DNA of 64,000 bases from Sandaracinobacteroides sp041675905 (GCA_041675905.1 JBAYSX010000004.1:62001-126000); one strand, 5' to 3'; positions 17,547 to 27,408 are shown, counted from the first letter of the stretch. The notes: generated by a model from the letters alone, not told the origin. Numbers and translations are program-made.

Positions 17547-18429
17547 GATTGTGACGGATCTGTCGCAACTGGTTCGCGAGGAATTATCCGTTCCGGTCGA
17601 CCCGCTGGTGACACGCATGGCGGCAGCAATCGCGGCACGCCATAGCGACGCTTCCCGTGCGGTATTATTCTACGGTTCCTGCCTGTGGCTGCAGAAGCTC
17701 GATGGTCTGATGCTGGATTTTTACCTGATCGTTTCTGATTATCGGGCAGCTTACGGGCGGGGCTGGCAGGCATTCGCAAACCAAATATTGCCGCCGAATG
17801 TCTATCCTTTTGAACAGGATGGAATGATCGCCAAATACGCCGTATTAAACGAGGCGGATTTCTGGCGCGAATGTGGACCGGACGCAGCCACTGTGTCCGT
17901 GTGGGCGCGTTTCGCCCAGCCTTCGCGGCTTGTGTGGGCGCGGGACGGGCAGTCGGCGGATTACGCTATTGCGTGCGTGGCGCGTGCGGCCCCTGCCTTG
18001 TTTACCTGGACGTTGCCGGTGGCGGGCTCGAATGCCGATGAATTGACGGTCTGGCGGCGTGGGTTCGAACTCACTTACGATAGCGAGTTGCGCGCTGAGC
18101 GCGGCGGGCGCCCTGACCAGATCGTGGACGTCGACAACGAGCGCTATCGCCGGTTTGGCAGCGTCGCCCGCGCGGCCGTCAACAAGACAGTGAGTGAGGA
18201 CGAGGCAGTTGCGGCATGGCGTGGTTTTCGTCGGCGCGGCAAATTTCTCACGCTCGCGCGGCTGGCCAAGGCGAGTACGACGTTCGGCGGCGGCATTGAC
18301 TATCTCGCATGGAAAATCGGCCGCCATTCGGGCACGAAAATAATGCTGAAACCCTGGCACAGGCGGTGGCCATTGCTGGCGGCGCTGGTTTTGTTGCCGC
18401 GCCTTCTGCGCCAGGGTGCAATCCGCTGA
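17539..18429 (+). CDS. Tam41/Mmp37-like nucleotidyltransferase, candidate CDP-diacylglycerol synthase
   Basis: A 296-residue protein whose layout follows mitochondrial Tam41, a soluble-fold phosphatidate cytidylyltransferase unrelated to CdsA. Seen: VLFYGSCLW (GS at 46-47) followed by LMLDFYLIVSD (Asp60, Asp67), the polymerase-beta-type GS...D...D pattern; then NVYPFEQDGMIAKYAVL, matching Tam41's NYY...IKYGVI region; a helix ending FAQPSRLVW like AGRLQKPV; and FELTYDSELRAERGG near the LSYSGDFRM segment. The C terminus is basic with a hydrophobic stretch (WPLLAALVLLPRLL), suggesting membrane contact. Likely role: CTP plus phosphatidate-like product of the upstream kinase. TTG (17539) or GTG (17551) may start it; both overlap or touch the kinase stop. 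The function is inferred from motif alignment by eye. Confidence 0.68.
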   Translation: MAEIVTDLSQLVREELSVPVDPLVTRMAAAIAARHSDASRAVLFYGSCLWLQKLDGLMLDFYLIVSDYRAAYGRGWQAFANQILPPNVYPFEQDGMIAKYAVLNEADFWRECGPDAATVSVWARFAQPSRLVWARDGQSADYAIACVARAAPALFTWTLPVAGSNADELTVWRRGFELTYDSELRAERGGRPDQIVDVDNERYRRFGSVARAAVNKTVSEDEAVAAWRGFRRRGKFLTLARLAKASTTFGGGIDYLAWKIGRHSGTKIMLKPWHRRWPLLAALVLLPRLLRQGAIR

Positions 18430-19919
18430 CCGGCTCGCGAGGTGAAGTCGCGCGCGGTGCCGGTCTGGCCGGGCTGGCACGGGGTGGCGCGGCGATCGAG
18501 GCAATCGCCCAGCCGTTATACGTATGGCTGTTCGGGCTATCCACCTATGGTGTTTACGCAGCCCTGTGGGGTGGGGTGAATTTCATCACCAATATCGTGA
18601 ATTTGTCGCTGCCCATGGCATTACAGCGCATCGTCCCGTCAGCGGAGGCCGAAACACGCGTGCATGCGGCCGTAAAGATTGCGCTGATTGCATCTGTCGT
18701 GCCGGCTTTGTTGGTGACTGGTGTAATACACTTGTTTGCCAACAGATTGGCGGATCTGTTTTATGGTTCATCACAACATGCAACCCAACTTGCGGATGGC
18801 ATTGCGCTGTTCGCCTGGGCACTGCCATTATGGACTTTCGTGGAGGTAGCGACGGCGGCGGTGCGGGCGCGCCGCCGGTTTGGTGCTGAAATCCGCATCC
18901 GGATTTTCTGGGAGCAACTGGCGCGGCTGCTGTTTGCGGCCGGCTTTTATTTCCTGGGGTTGCACGTGACTGGCCTGCTGGTGGCGCATCTGTGCTCACT
19001 GATGCTGGTAGCGGTTTTATCGTGGCGGTTGCTGGGGCGGCATTATGATCTCCGCCTGCTGGTACGTGCGCCGATGCCGGTAACGTTGGTACGTGAAGTG
19101 CTGTTATCTGGCCTGGCGTTGCTTCCATCCAATCTCTCGCGTCGGGCACTGATCGACGCGCCGCCGCTACTGTTGAATTTGCTGATTCCAGGCGGGAAGG
19201 GTGCGGCGGCGGCCGGTCTGTTCGAGATTGGTCGCAAGATTTCGACGATTCCTCATATTGTGCGGCAATCCTTCCAATATGTGCTTGCACCTTTTGCGGC
19301 GGCGGGCGCCAGGGCCAATCGTCAGGAGCTGAAACCACTCTATCATTTTGCCGCGCGGGCGTCAGCGGCCCTGGTCGTGCCATTGGCGGGGCTGGTGGTG
19401 TTTGCGGGACCGCTGATTCTTCGGATTTATGTTTCGGAGGCGGCAGCGGCATTGCCAGTTCTCATTATCCTTGCCGGTGCGCGGGCGGTCGAGGCCATTG
19501 CCGGACCGGCCACGACGCTAGTGGAGATGGTGGGCCATCGCGCCTTGCCGACACTGAACAGCACATTGGCGATCCTCGCGTGGCTGGGTGTTGCGCTGTG
19601 GCTGGTTCCGGATATGGGCGCCACCGGCATGGCGTTGGCGGTGGCGGCGGGTATCCTGACGTCCAGCTACGCCGCCTTGCTGGCGTTGCAGGTGGAGGGA
19701 CTGTCTCCTTTCGATCACTTGCTGGCGCGGGGGCTGGCAATATCCTTGCCGGGCGTGTGCTTGATGGGAGTTGTGCAGGTCCTCGTACCGGGCATCGCGG
19801 GGCTTGTTTTATTAATTTCCATCTGGGCAATCTCGACCTGGGGGGCGTTGCGTTTTGGTCTCGCGGCAGAAGATCGTGCGGCTTTTGGCTCACTGTCGCG
19901 GCGTTTGCGTCTGGTTTGA
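18426..19919 (+). CDS. Polytopic flippase-like membrane protein (Wzx/MATE-type)
   Basis: About 497 residues with some 12-14 hydrophobic segments and no large soluble domain, as in polysaccharide or lipid-linked oligosaccharide translocases of the MOP superfamily. Segments such as ALIASVVPALLVTGVIHLF and ISLPGVCLMGVVQVLVPGIA are clear membrane helices, and polar residues (R, E, Q) sit inside helices. The start is uncertain: an ATG at 18309 and GTG at 18366 would overlap the previous gene by 121 or 64 nt. A CTG at 18426 forms a CTGA overlap with its stop and gives MTGSRGEVARGAGLAGLARGG, directly before the first helix, so it is preferred. It probably moves the lipid product of the cluster across the inner membrane. 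Confidence 0.75.
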   Translation: MTGSRGEVARGAGLAGLARGGAAIEAIAQPLYVWLFGLSTYGVYAALWGGVNFITNIVNLSLPMALQRIVPSAEAETRVHAAVKIALIASVVPALLVTGVIHLFANRLADLFYGSSQHATQLADGIALFAWALPLWTFVEVATAAVRARRRFGAEIRIRIFWEQLARLLFAAGFYFLGLHVTGLLVAHLCSLMLVAVLSWRLLGRHYDLRLLVRAPMPVTLVREVLLSGLALLPSNLSRRALIDAPPLLLNLLIPGGKGAAAAGLFEIGRKISTIPHIVRQSFQYVLAPFAAAGARANRQELKPLYHFAARASAALVVPLAGLVVFAGPLILRIYVSEAAAALPVLIILAGARAVEAIAGPATTLVEMVGHRALPTLNSTLAILAWLGVALWLVPDMGATGMALAVAAGILTSSYAALLALQVEGLSPFDHLLARGLAISLPGVCLMGVVQVLVPGIAGLVLLISIWAISTWGALRFGLAAEDRAAFGSLSRRLRLV

Positions 19920-19955
19920 TATTGCATTGAGTCCGCGCCAAGGTATTTAACCGGG

Positions 19956-21380
19956 ATGGAGCATAATCCAGTTCTTGCCTGGGGCCGCTGGCTGGCGGAA
20001 ACGCCGGATTCCTGGCCGGAATCTGCGCTGGAATCAGCGCATCGTCAGTTTATCGACATCATTGCTGTGCTGATTCCCGGAATGGTGGAACCGGTGACGC
20101 GTCATGTTCTTGCTACGGTCCGCGGATGGGGAGCAGGTCCGGCGACGGTGCCGGGCGAGGACGGGGGGCTGGCTGCTCCCTGGGCAGCGTTGGTCAACGG
20201 GACGGCGGCGCATGCGCTGGATTTCGACGATAATTTCGATCCGGCCAAAGCCCATGCCACGGCAGTTCTTGTACCGGCCATTCTTGCGCTCGCTGAACAG
20301 GAGGGGGCGTCTGGACGCGCTTGTCTGGACGCCTATATCGCTGGATTACAGATTCTGGGCCGGGTGGGGCAGGGGGTCAATCCACCGCACCGCAACCGTG
20401 GCTGGCATGCAACGGCAACGGTTGGCGCAATAGGTGCGGCGGCCGCCGCCGCACGGTTACTGCGTTTGCCAGCGGCTGAGGCAGGCTATGCGTTATCACT
20501 GGCGACCAGCATGGCAGCGGGTTTTATGTCCCAGTTTGGGACGATGGCGAAGCCGTTGCACGCCGGGCTTGCAGCAAAATCCGGCGTTCTCGCGGCGAGC
20601 CTTGCCAGATCGGGGGTCGATGCCGGCCTTGATACGTTCGACGGTCCGACAGGTATGAACCGGTTGATGGTCGGCCCGGATTATGAACAGTTGCGCGATG
20701 GGCTGACCCATATCGAACACGGGCAAAATCTGCGGTTCGAAACGGCAAAGCCGGGGGAACCGTTGCTGATTCTTGCCAACGGCTTTCGTGTGAAGCGTTT
20801 TCCCAATTGCGGCAGCGCCCATCGGGCAATGGATGCTGTGCTAGAATTGCGCGAACGCCACGGTTTCACGGCGGCGGACGTGGCGGCGATCGATGTCCAT
20901 GCGCCCAAAACGCACCTCAATAATCTGATGTACACGGATCCGCAGGATGCGTTGCAGGCGAAATTTTCACTGGAGTATGGCGTGGCAGTGGTTTTGCAAT
21001 CCGGCAATTGCACGCTCGCCGATTTCACTGATGTCATGGTGCAGCGTCCCGATGTTCGGGCATTGTTTGCGCGCATCCATCGCCATCCGGTCGATAAGGC
21101 CGAGGGAGAGTTTCCTACCCGCGTCGTCGTTACCCTGACGGATGGCCAACGGCTGGAAACGGCGGTGTCGATGCCGGTCGGCAGTCTGGCGGCCCCCTTC
21201 ACCATCGAGCAATATTGGCGTAAATTTCATGGCTGTTTGCAGGGGATTGTGGCAGAGGCCGCCGGGCAAGAAATCCATAATGCGCTCGCCGATTTGCCGA
21301 ACCTGGCTAACCTGACACCATTGATGCAACCGCTGCGCCGGGGGTTGAAACTGGCGGACGTCGCAGGAACAAGAAGTTGA
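19956..21380 (+). CDS. MmgE/PrpD family protein with conserved active site
   Basis: A 474-residue member of the 2-methylcitrate dehydratase/cis-aconitate decarboxylase superfamily: an all-helical domain with an alpha+beta lid (about residues 270-400). Residues matching the catalytic set of cis-aconitate decarboxylase are kept: Asp89 and Asp91/92 in HALDFDDNF, His100 (KAHATAV), His151 (RGWHATATVG) and Lys199 (TMAKPLHAG), plus a later basic loop FRVKRFPNCGSAH. It is probably an active dehydratase, decarboxylase or epimerase on a polycarboxylate or sugar acid. It is not linked to prpB/prpC, so a methylcitrate role is unlikely. It sits between the flippase and the nucleotidyltransferase (TGAGATG junction), which argues for making a headgroup precursor. 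Confidence 0.82.
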   Translation: MEHNPVLAWGRWLAETPDSWPESALESAHRQFIDIIAVLIPGMVEPVTRHVLATVRGWGAGPATVPGEDGGLAAPWAALVNGTAAHALDFDDNFDPAKAHATAVLVPAILALAEQEGASGRACLDAYIAGLQILGRVGQGVNPPHRNRGWHATATVGAIGAAAAAARLLRLPAAEAGYALSLATSMAAGFMSQFGTMAKPLHAGLAAKSGVLAASLARSGVDAGLDTFDGPTGMNRLMVGPDYEQLRDGLTHIEHGQNLRFETAKPGEPLLILANGFRVKRFPNCGSAHRAMDAVLELRERHGFTAADVAAIDVHAPKTHLNNLMYTDPQDALQAKFSLEYGVAVVLQSGNCTLADFTDVMVQRPDVRALFARIHRHPVDKAEGEFPTRVVVTLTDGQRLETAVSMPVGSLAAPFTIEQYWRKFHGCLQGIVAEAAGQEIHNALADLPNLANLTPLMQPLRRGLKLADVAGTRS

Positions 21381-21381
21381 G

Positions 21382-22179
21382 ATGAACGACACACGTTATA
21401 CTGCATTGGTGTTGGCTGCCAGCCGTGGGCATCAGGATCCGCTGGCGGTCGCGGGCGGAGTATCCCACAAGGCCTTTATCGACATCGCCGGTCAGGCAAT
21501 GCTGGTGCGGGTCGTGCGATCCGTGCTGGATAGTGGTCGGGTTGGCCGGGTGATCGTGTCGATCGAGGCCGGGAGTATCGACGAAGCGAGAACCTCGCTG
21601 GCGCCTTTAGGCGCGGAGGATCGTATCGTTTATATGCCGTCGCGGGAGAATATCGGGGCAAGCGTTTCGGCGGTATGTGAGGAATTTCCCGAGGCGTTGC
21701 CGCTGATTATCACCACTGGCGATAATGCGCTGCACACCGGCGAGATGGTGCGGTATTTTTGCGATGAACTGGATAAGGTCAAAGAAGATGCAGCCATCGC
21801 GCTGACTTCGGCGGACGATGTTCTGGCGAAATATCCCGAAGGCAATCGCGCTTTCCACCGTTTCCGCGACGGCGGCTATTCCAGCTGCAATCTTTATGCG
21901 TTATTGACGCCGGCAGCGCTGGAAGGGCCGCGTATCTTCAACAGCGGCGGCCAGTTCGGTAAAAAACCCCGAAGGCTGATTGGCGCTTTCGGTCTGGTTG
22001 CGTTCCTCGTTTACAAGAGTCGGCTGACGTCCTTGCGCGCGTTCCTGCGCTTCCTGTCCCGGGCTATCGGGGTACGCACTGCGCCCGTGGTGCTGCCCTT
22101 TGCCGAGGGCCCGATCGATGTGGACCGGATGCAGGATTGGGAACTGGCGGAGAAAATTATCCGCGCGCGCGCCGCGTAA
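21382..22179 (+). CDS. MobA-like NTP transferase (nucleotidyltransferase family)
   Basis: A 265-residue GT-A-fold nucleotidyltransferase of the MobA/IspD/GlmU class. The nucleotide loop is unusual: LVLAASRGHQDP replaces LAAGxGxRM, followed by SHKAFIDIAGQAML with the Lys30 expected to contact phosphate. ITTGDNAL supplies the metal-binding Asp114. The C-terminal third has a hydrophobic segment (LIGAFGLVAFLVY) and basic residues suggesting membrane association. It likely activates a small phosphorylated molecule as an NDP derivative. It starts two bases after the MmgE/PrpD gene and ends the cluster at a hairpin. Confidence 0.78.
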   Translation: MNDTRYTALVLAASRGHQDPLAVAGGVSHKAFIDIAGQAMLVRVVRSVLDSGRVGRVIVSIEAGSIDEARTSLAPLGAEDRIVYMPSRENIGASVSAVCEEFPEALPLIITTGDNALHTGEMVRYFCDELDKVKEDAAIALTSADDVLAKYPEGNRAFHRFRDGGYSSCNLYALLTPAALEGPRIFNSGGQFGKKPRRLIGAFGLVAFLVYKSRLTSLRAFLRFLSRAIGVRTAPVVLPFAEGPIDVDRMQDWELAEKIIRARAA

Positions 22180-22184
22180 GGAAT

Positions 22185-22208
22185 GGCCGGGGGCGGACGC
22201 CTCCGGCC
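22185..22208. terminator. Hairpin between the lipid cluster and purA
   Basis: GGCCGGGGGC (22185-22194), loop GGAC, GCCTCCGGCC (22199-22208): a 10-bp stem with one G-T pair in the 31-nt gap between convergent genes. T-tracts are absent on both strands, so bidirectional termination is probable but not certain. Confidence 0.6.
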
Positions 22209-22210
22209 AA

Positions 22211-23500
22211 TCAATCCCGAAACGGGTCGCGCACCAGGATCGTATCGTCGCGTTCCGGCGAGGTCGAAACGAGCGCCACCGGACAGTCGATCAGTTCCTC
22301 GATCCGGCGGATATACTTGATAGCGGCAGCCGGCAGATCGACCCAACTGCGCGCGCCTTGTGTCGATTCCTGCCAGCCTTCCAGCGTTTCATATATCGGC
22401 TCGGCTTCAGCCTGATCGCGGGCGCTGGCGGGCAAATAATCGAGCGTCTGACCGCGCACCTTGTAACCGGTGCAGACTTTCAATTCGTCGAAGCCGTCAA
22501 GCACGTCGAGTTTGGTCAGGGCGATTCCATCCACACCGGAAAGAGTCAGAGACTGACGGACGAGGGCTGCGTCGAACCAGCCGCAGCGGCGCTTGCGCCC
22601 CGTGACGGTGCCGAATTCGCGCCCGCGTACGCCCAGACGCTCGCCGGTTTCATCCTGGAGTTCGGTAGGGAACGGACCCGAACCGACGCGCGTGGTATAG
22701 GCTTTTACGATACCGAGCACATAGGACAGGGCATTGGCGCCCAGGCCCGAACCGGCAGCCGCCTGACCGGCGACGACGTTCGAGGAAGTGACAAACGGAT
22801 AGGTACCATGGTCGACGTCGAGCAATACGCCCTGCGCGCCTTCGAACAGGATGCGCGCCCGTTGCCGCCGCTTGGTGGCAAGCGTTTGCCAGACCGGTGC
22901 CGCGAAGGGGAGGATGACCGGCGCGATTTCCTCCAGATCAGCAAGCAGGCGGGCGCGATCGATGGCTTCTACGCCGAAACCGGCGCGCAAGGCATTATGA
23001 TGGGCGAGCAGCCGGTCGATTTGCGGCGCGGCATCATCCAGGCGTACCAGATCGCATACGCGCAGCGCGCGACGGCCCACCTTGTCTTCATAGGCGGGGC
23101 CTATCCCGCGACGGGTAGTCCCGATCTTGCCCGCGCCCGACGCATCTTCGCGCAGCGCGTCCAGATCGCGGTGGAAGGGCAGGATCAGCGGGCAATTATC
23201 AGCAATCTGGAGATTTTCCGGCGTGATGGCGACACCCTGTTCCCGCAAACGGCCAATTTCATCGCGTAGCGCCCAGGGGTCGAGCACAACGCCATTACCG
23301 ATCAGCGACAGGGTGCCGCGCACGATGCCCGATGGCAGCAAGGATAATTTATAAACGGACTCGCCCACCACCAGCGTATGGCCGGCATTATGCCCGCCCT
23401 GGAAGCGCACCACGACATCGGCGCGGGCCGCCAGCCAGTCGACGATCTTGCCTTTGCCCTCGTCGCCCCATTGCGCGCCGATGACCACCACATTCGCCAT
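22211..23500 (-). CDS. purA: Adenylosuccinate synthetase
   Basis: The 429-residue GTP-dependent enzyme that joins IMP and aspartate to adenylosuccinate, first step of AMP synthesis. Motifs: ANVVVIGAQWGDEGKGKIVDW (P-loop-like), FQGGHNAGHTLV, GTTRRGIGPAYEDK, FEGAQGVLLDVDHGTYPFVTSSN and the C-terminal ALVSTSPERDDTI. The length is normal. Last gene of serC-serA-hisZ-purA, 4 nt after hisZ. Confidence 0.97.
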   Translation of the reverse strand: MANVVVIGAQWGDEGKGKIVDWLAARADVVVRFQGGHNAGHTLVVGESVYKLSLLPSGIVRGTLSLIGNGVVLDPWALRDEIGRLREQGVAITPENLQIADNCPLILPFHRDLDALREDASGAGKIGTTRRGIGPAYEDKVGRRALRVCDLVRLDDAAPQIDRLLAHHNALRAGFGVEAIDRARLLADLEEIAPVILPFAAPVWQTLATKRRQRARILFEGAQGVLLDVDHGTYPFVTSSNVVAGQAAAGSGLGANALSYVLGIVKAYTTRVGSGPFPTELQDETGERLGVRGREFGTVTGRKRRCGWFDAALVRQSLTLSGVDGIALTKLDVLDGFDELKVCTGYKVRGQTLDYLPASARDQAEAEPIYETLEGWQESTQGARSWVDLPAAAIKYIRRIEELIDCPVALVSTSPERDDTILVRDPFRD

Positions 23501-23504
23501 AAAA

Positions 23505-24605
23505 TCAGTTCCTGCTAATGATGGACGCGCCGTCCCAGATATTGCTTATGCCGTTACCGGAGTCTTCCGGCGAGAGTCCGGCGACGGTAGCCCAGCCCTC
23601 GGCGCGTAACCGGATGCCGGTTTCTCCCGGCGTCCCGAATGGCAAGAATACCCGCCGCACGTCATGCACACCGAGCCCGGCATCCACCAGCCCATCGAGA
23701 TAGACGGAAAAGCCGCATGCCGGCTCATCCTGACCATCGGGGTGGCGGACGCGATAGGACCCGCCCCGACCGATTTCACCGCGGACCGGCTGGCCATTGA
23801 CTTCACCGAATAATGAAAAACCGATCCAGCTTTGGTATTCGAAGCCGTGGCGTTCGGTCGGGTCGACCGTGACGCGCACGCCGTCAAGGCAGTTAACCAG
23901 CTCGGCTAATTGGTCAAACAGCGACGTTTCGATGCGCAATGCCTTTAACGCAGGCAAGGCGGTGCCCGCCGGACCGGCTGCATCCAGCAAGGGCCGGTAT
24001 TGCAACGCGCCCAGTTCGGCCAGCCGGCCTGCATCCTTTGCGTCCAATGCTGTCGCCACGGCGGATGCGTCGGCTACGGGCCACGGACCGGCAGCCAGCG
24101 CTGGCACAAGTTCAGGGAGAGTGAGATCAACAGAAATGCCCGTAACACCCGCTGCCGTCAGGGCTTCCACGGCCATCTTCAGCACTTCGGCGACGGCCAC
24201 CACACTATCCGCGCCGATCAGTTCCGCGCCAGCCTGGGTACGCTCGCGTGCCGGATCGATCTGGCTGCCCCGGGCACGCAATACCTGGCCAGCATAGGCA
24301 AGGCGCAAGGGGCGCGGCACAGACGCCAGGCGCGTGGCGGCGATACGGGCGATTTGCCCGGTAATGTCGGGACGGAAGGCCAGCCCCGCGCCGCTCGCCG
24401 GATCGGATGAGCGCAACAGGCCGGCGCCGGGCGATTTACCCAGCCACAGGGCCAGCCCGGCTTCATATTCAACCAGCGGCGGCTGCACCCGGTCATAGCC
24501 ATGGGCTGCGCAGCTATCGAGAATAGCGCGCAGCACATGGGCAGCGGCTTCCGCACCTGGCGGCAGCCGGTCGTGGAACCCTTCCGGGAGCAGGGCTCCC
24601 GTCAT
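23505..24605 (-). CDS. hisZ: ATP phosphoribosyltransferase regulatory subunit HisZ
   Basis: A 366-residue catalytically inactive paralogue of histidyl-tRNA synthetase that binds and controls the short form of HisG, the first enzyme of histidine synthesis. It keeps the class II core (GYDRVQPPLVEY, FRPDITGQIARI, LRLAYAGQVLR) but lacks the full HisRS HisA motifs and the anticodon domain. The start overlaps the serA stop as ATGA. No hisG is in this window, so the partner gene lies elsewhere. Confidence 0.9.
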   Translation of the reverse strand: MTGALLPEGFHDRLPPGAEAAAHVLRAILDSCAAHGYDRVQPPLVEYEAGLALWLGKSPGAGLLRSSDPASGAGLAFRPDITGQIARIAATRLASVPRPLRLAYAGQVLRARGSQIDPARERTQAGAELIGADSVVAVAEVLKMAVEALTAAGVTGISVDLTLPELVPALAAGPWPVADASAVATALDAKDAGRLAELGALQYRPLLDAAGPAGTALPALKALRIETSLFDQLAELVNCLDGVRVTVDPTERHGFEYQSWIGFSLFGEVNGQPVRGEIGRGGSYRVRHPDGQDEPACGFSVYLDGLVDAGLGVHDVRRVFLPFGTPGETGIRLRAEGWATVAGLSPEDSGNGISNIWDGASIISRN

Positions 24606-26182
24606 TCGAAGTTCAGCGCTTTCACGGTCCGGACGCCAGGTTGCGCCTTGATTTCGGCCAGCACCGTTTCGGGCAGTTTCTGGTCGATGGATAGCAGCAC
24701 AATGGCCTCCCCACCGGCAGCGCGGCGACCGAGGTGGAAGGTGCCGATGTTGACATCCGCGGCTCCCAGCGTCGAGCCGAGACGACCGATGAAGCCCGGC
24801 TTGTCTTCGTTCACGATGAACAGCATCTGCGGCGCGAAATCAGCCTCGACCTTGATTCCGAAAATCTCGACCAGGCGAGGCTCACCGGCGGCAAACAGCG
24901 TGCCAGCCACCGAACGCTCGCCGGATGCGGTACGCACGGTTACCCGGAGCAAGGTCTGATAATCGGTGTCACGATCGTGGCGGACCTCGGCGACCTCGAT
25001 ATTGCGATCCCGCGCGAGGAAAGGCGCGTTGACCATATTCACCGTGTCGGAGAAGGTCCGCATCAAACCGGCAAGCACGGCAGCGGTCATCGGCTTGATA
25101 TTGAGTTCGGCGGCGCTGCCTTCGGCTTCCACGCGCACACCGCGCAACTCTTCCGATTCAAGTTGGCCGACGAGCATCCCCAGATGTTCCGCCAGCGCCA
25201 TATAGGGCTTCAGCTTCGGCGCTTCTTCTGCTGACAGGGACGGCATGTTGAGGGCGTTCGTGACGCTGCCGGTCAGCAGGAAGTCGGACAATTGATCCGC
25301 CACCTGGATCGCCACATTTACCTGGGCTTCTGCCGTGGATGCGCCCAGGTGGGGGGTCGAAATGAAATTCGGCGTACCGAACAGTGGCGAATGGGTGGCG
25401 GGCTCCTCCGCGAACACATCGAGCGCTGCACCCGCAACATGGCCGCTATCGAGTGCTGCTTTCAGCGCCGTCTCATCGATCAGGCCACCACGGGCGCAAT
25501 TAACGATGCGCACGCCCTTTTTCGCCTTCGCCAGATTCTCTGCCGACAGGATATTACGGGTGCTTTCCGTCAGCGGCGTATGCAGGGTGATGAAATCGGC
25601 GCGCGACAGCAATTCATCGAGCGTGACCTTTTCAACGCCGAGATTTTGCGCGTGTTCGGGCGTCAGGAACGGATCATAGGCTATGACCCTCATCTTGAGG
25701 CCAAGCGCACGATCAGCGACGATAGAGCCGATATTGCCGCAGCCGATCAGGCCGAGCGTCTTGGAGGTCAATTCAACCCCCATGAAGCGGTTCTTTTCCC
25801 ATTTCCCGGCCTGGGTGGAGGCATCGGCTTCGGGCAGTTGCCGGGCCAGCGCGAACATCAGCGCGATGGCATGTTCGGCGGTGGTGATCGAATTGCCGAA
25901 CGGCGTGTTCATCACGACAACGCCGCGCGCCGTTGCGGCGGGCACATCAACGTTATCCACGCCAATTCCGGCGCGACCGATGACTTTCAGATTTGTGGCG
26001 GCATCCAGCAGTGCCGACGTCACCTTCGTGGACGAGCGGATAGCAAGGCCGTCATATTCGCCGATGATCTCCGCCAGTTCTTCCTTTGAAAGGCCCGGCT
26101 TTTCATCGACTTCAACACCACGCGCGCGGAATATTTCGGCGGCGAGCGGCGACATTTTGTCGGAAATCAATACTTTTGGCAT
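24602..26182 (-). CDS. serA: D-3-phosphoglycerate dehydrogenase
   Basis: Oxidises 3-phosphoglycerate to 3-phosphohydroxypyruvate with NAD, first step of serine synthesis. The 526 residues are the long form: catalytic/Rossmann domains (LGLIGCGNIGSIVADRALG, VNCARGGLIDE, STPHLGASTAEAQ with catalytic His), an intervening ASB domain and a C-terminal ACT domain (MLFIVNEDKPGFIGRLGSTL), which usually mediates serine feedback inhibition. It lies 49 nt after serC and overlaps hisZ by 4 nt. Confidence 0.97.
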   Translation of the reverse strand: MPKVLISDKMSPLAAEIFRARGVEVDEKPGLSKEELAEIIGEYDGLAIRSSTKVTSALLDAATNLKVIGRAGIGVDNVDVPAATARGVVVMNTPFGNSITTAEHAIALMFALARQLPEADASTQAGKWEKNRFMGVELTSKTLGLIGCGNIGSIVADRALGLKMRVIAYDPFLTPEHAQNLGVEKVTLDELLSRADFITLHTPLTESTRNILSAENLAKAKKGVRIVNCARGGLIDETALKAALDSGHVAGAALDVFAEEPATHSPLFGTPNFISTPHLGASTAEAQVNVAIQVADQLSDFLLTGSVTNALNMPSLSAEEAPKLKPYMALAEHLGMLVGQLESEELRGVRVEAEGSAAELNIKPMTAAVLAGLMRTFSDTVNMVNAPFLARDRNIEVAEVRHDRDTDYQTLLRVTVRTASGERSVAGTLFAAGEPRLVEIFGIKVEADFAPQMLFIVNEDKPGFIGRLGSTLGAADVNIGTFHLGRRAAGGEAIVLLSIDQKLPETVLAEIKAQPGVRTVKALNFE

Positions 26183-26231
26183 GGCAGTACTTCTTTATTT
26201 CTGGCCCGAAAATGCGGGCAAACCGGTCGGA

Positions 26232-27362
<1,131 letters not shown>

Positions 27363-27365
27363 ATT

Positions 27366-27408
27366 CTCTCCTCACAGAGAGCACGCGCCGCGTTGGGGCG
27401 GCGTGGCC
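27366..27408 (-). ncRNA. serC-type RNA leader (cis-regulatory hairpins)
   Basis: Between the promoter and serC the minus-strand transcript folds into two successive hairpins. The first has arms at 27398-27403 and 27386-27391 (CGCCGC / GCGGCG, loop of 6). The second has arms at 27377-27381 and 27366-27370 (CTCTC / GAGAG); its 3' arm lies within the Shine-Dalgarno AGGAGAG. This arrangement, two hairpins with the second covering the ribosome-binding site just upstream of serC, matches the serC RNA motif known from Alphaproteobacteria. Its ligand is not known to me. Confidence 0.6.
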
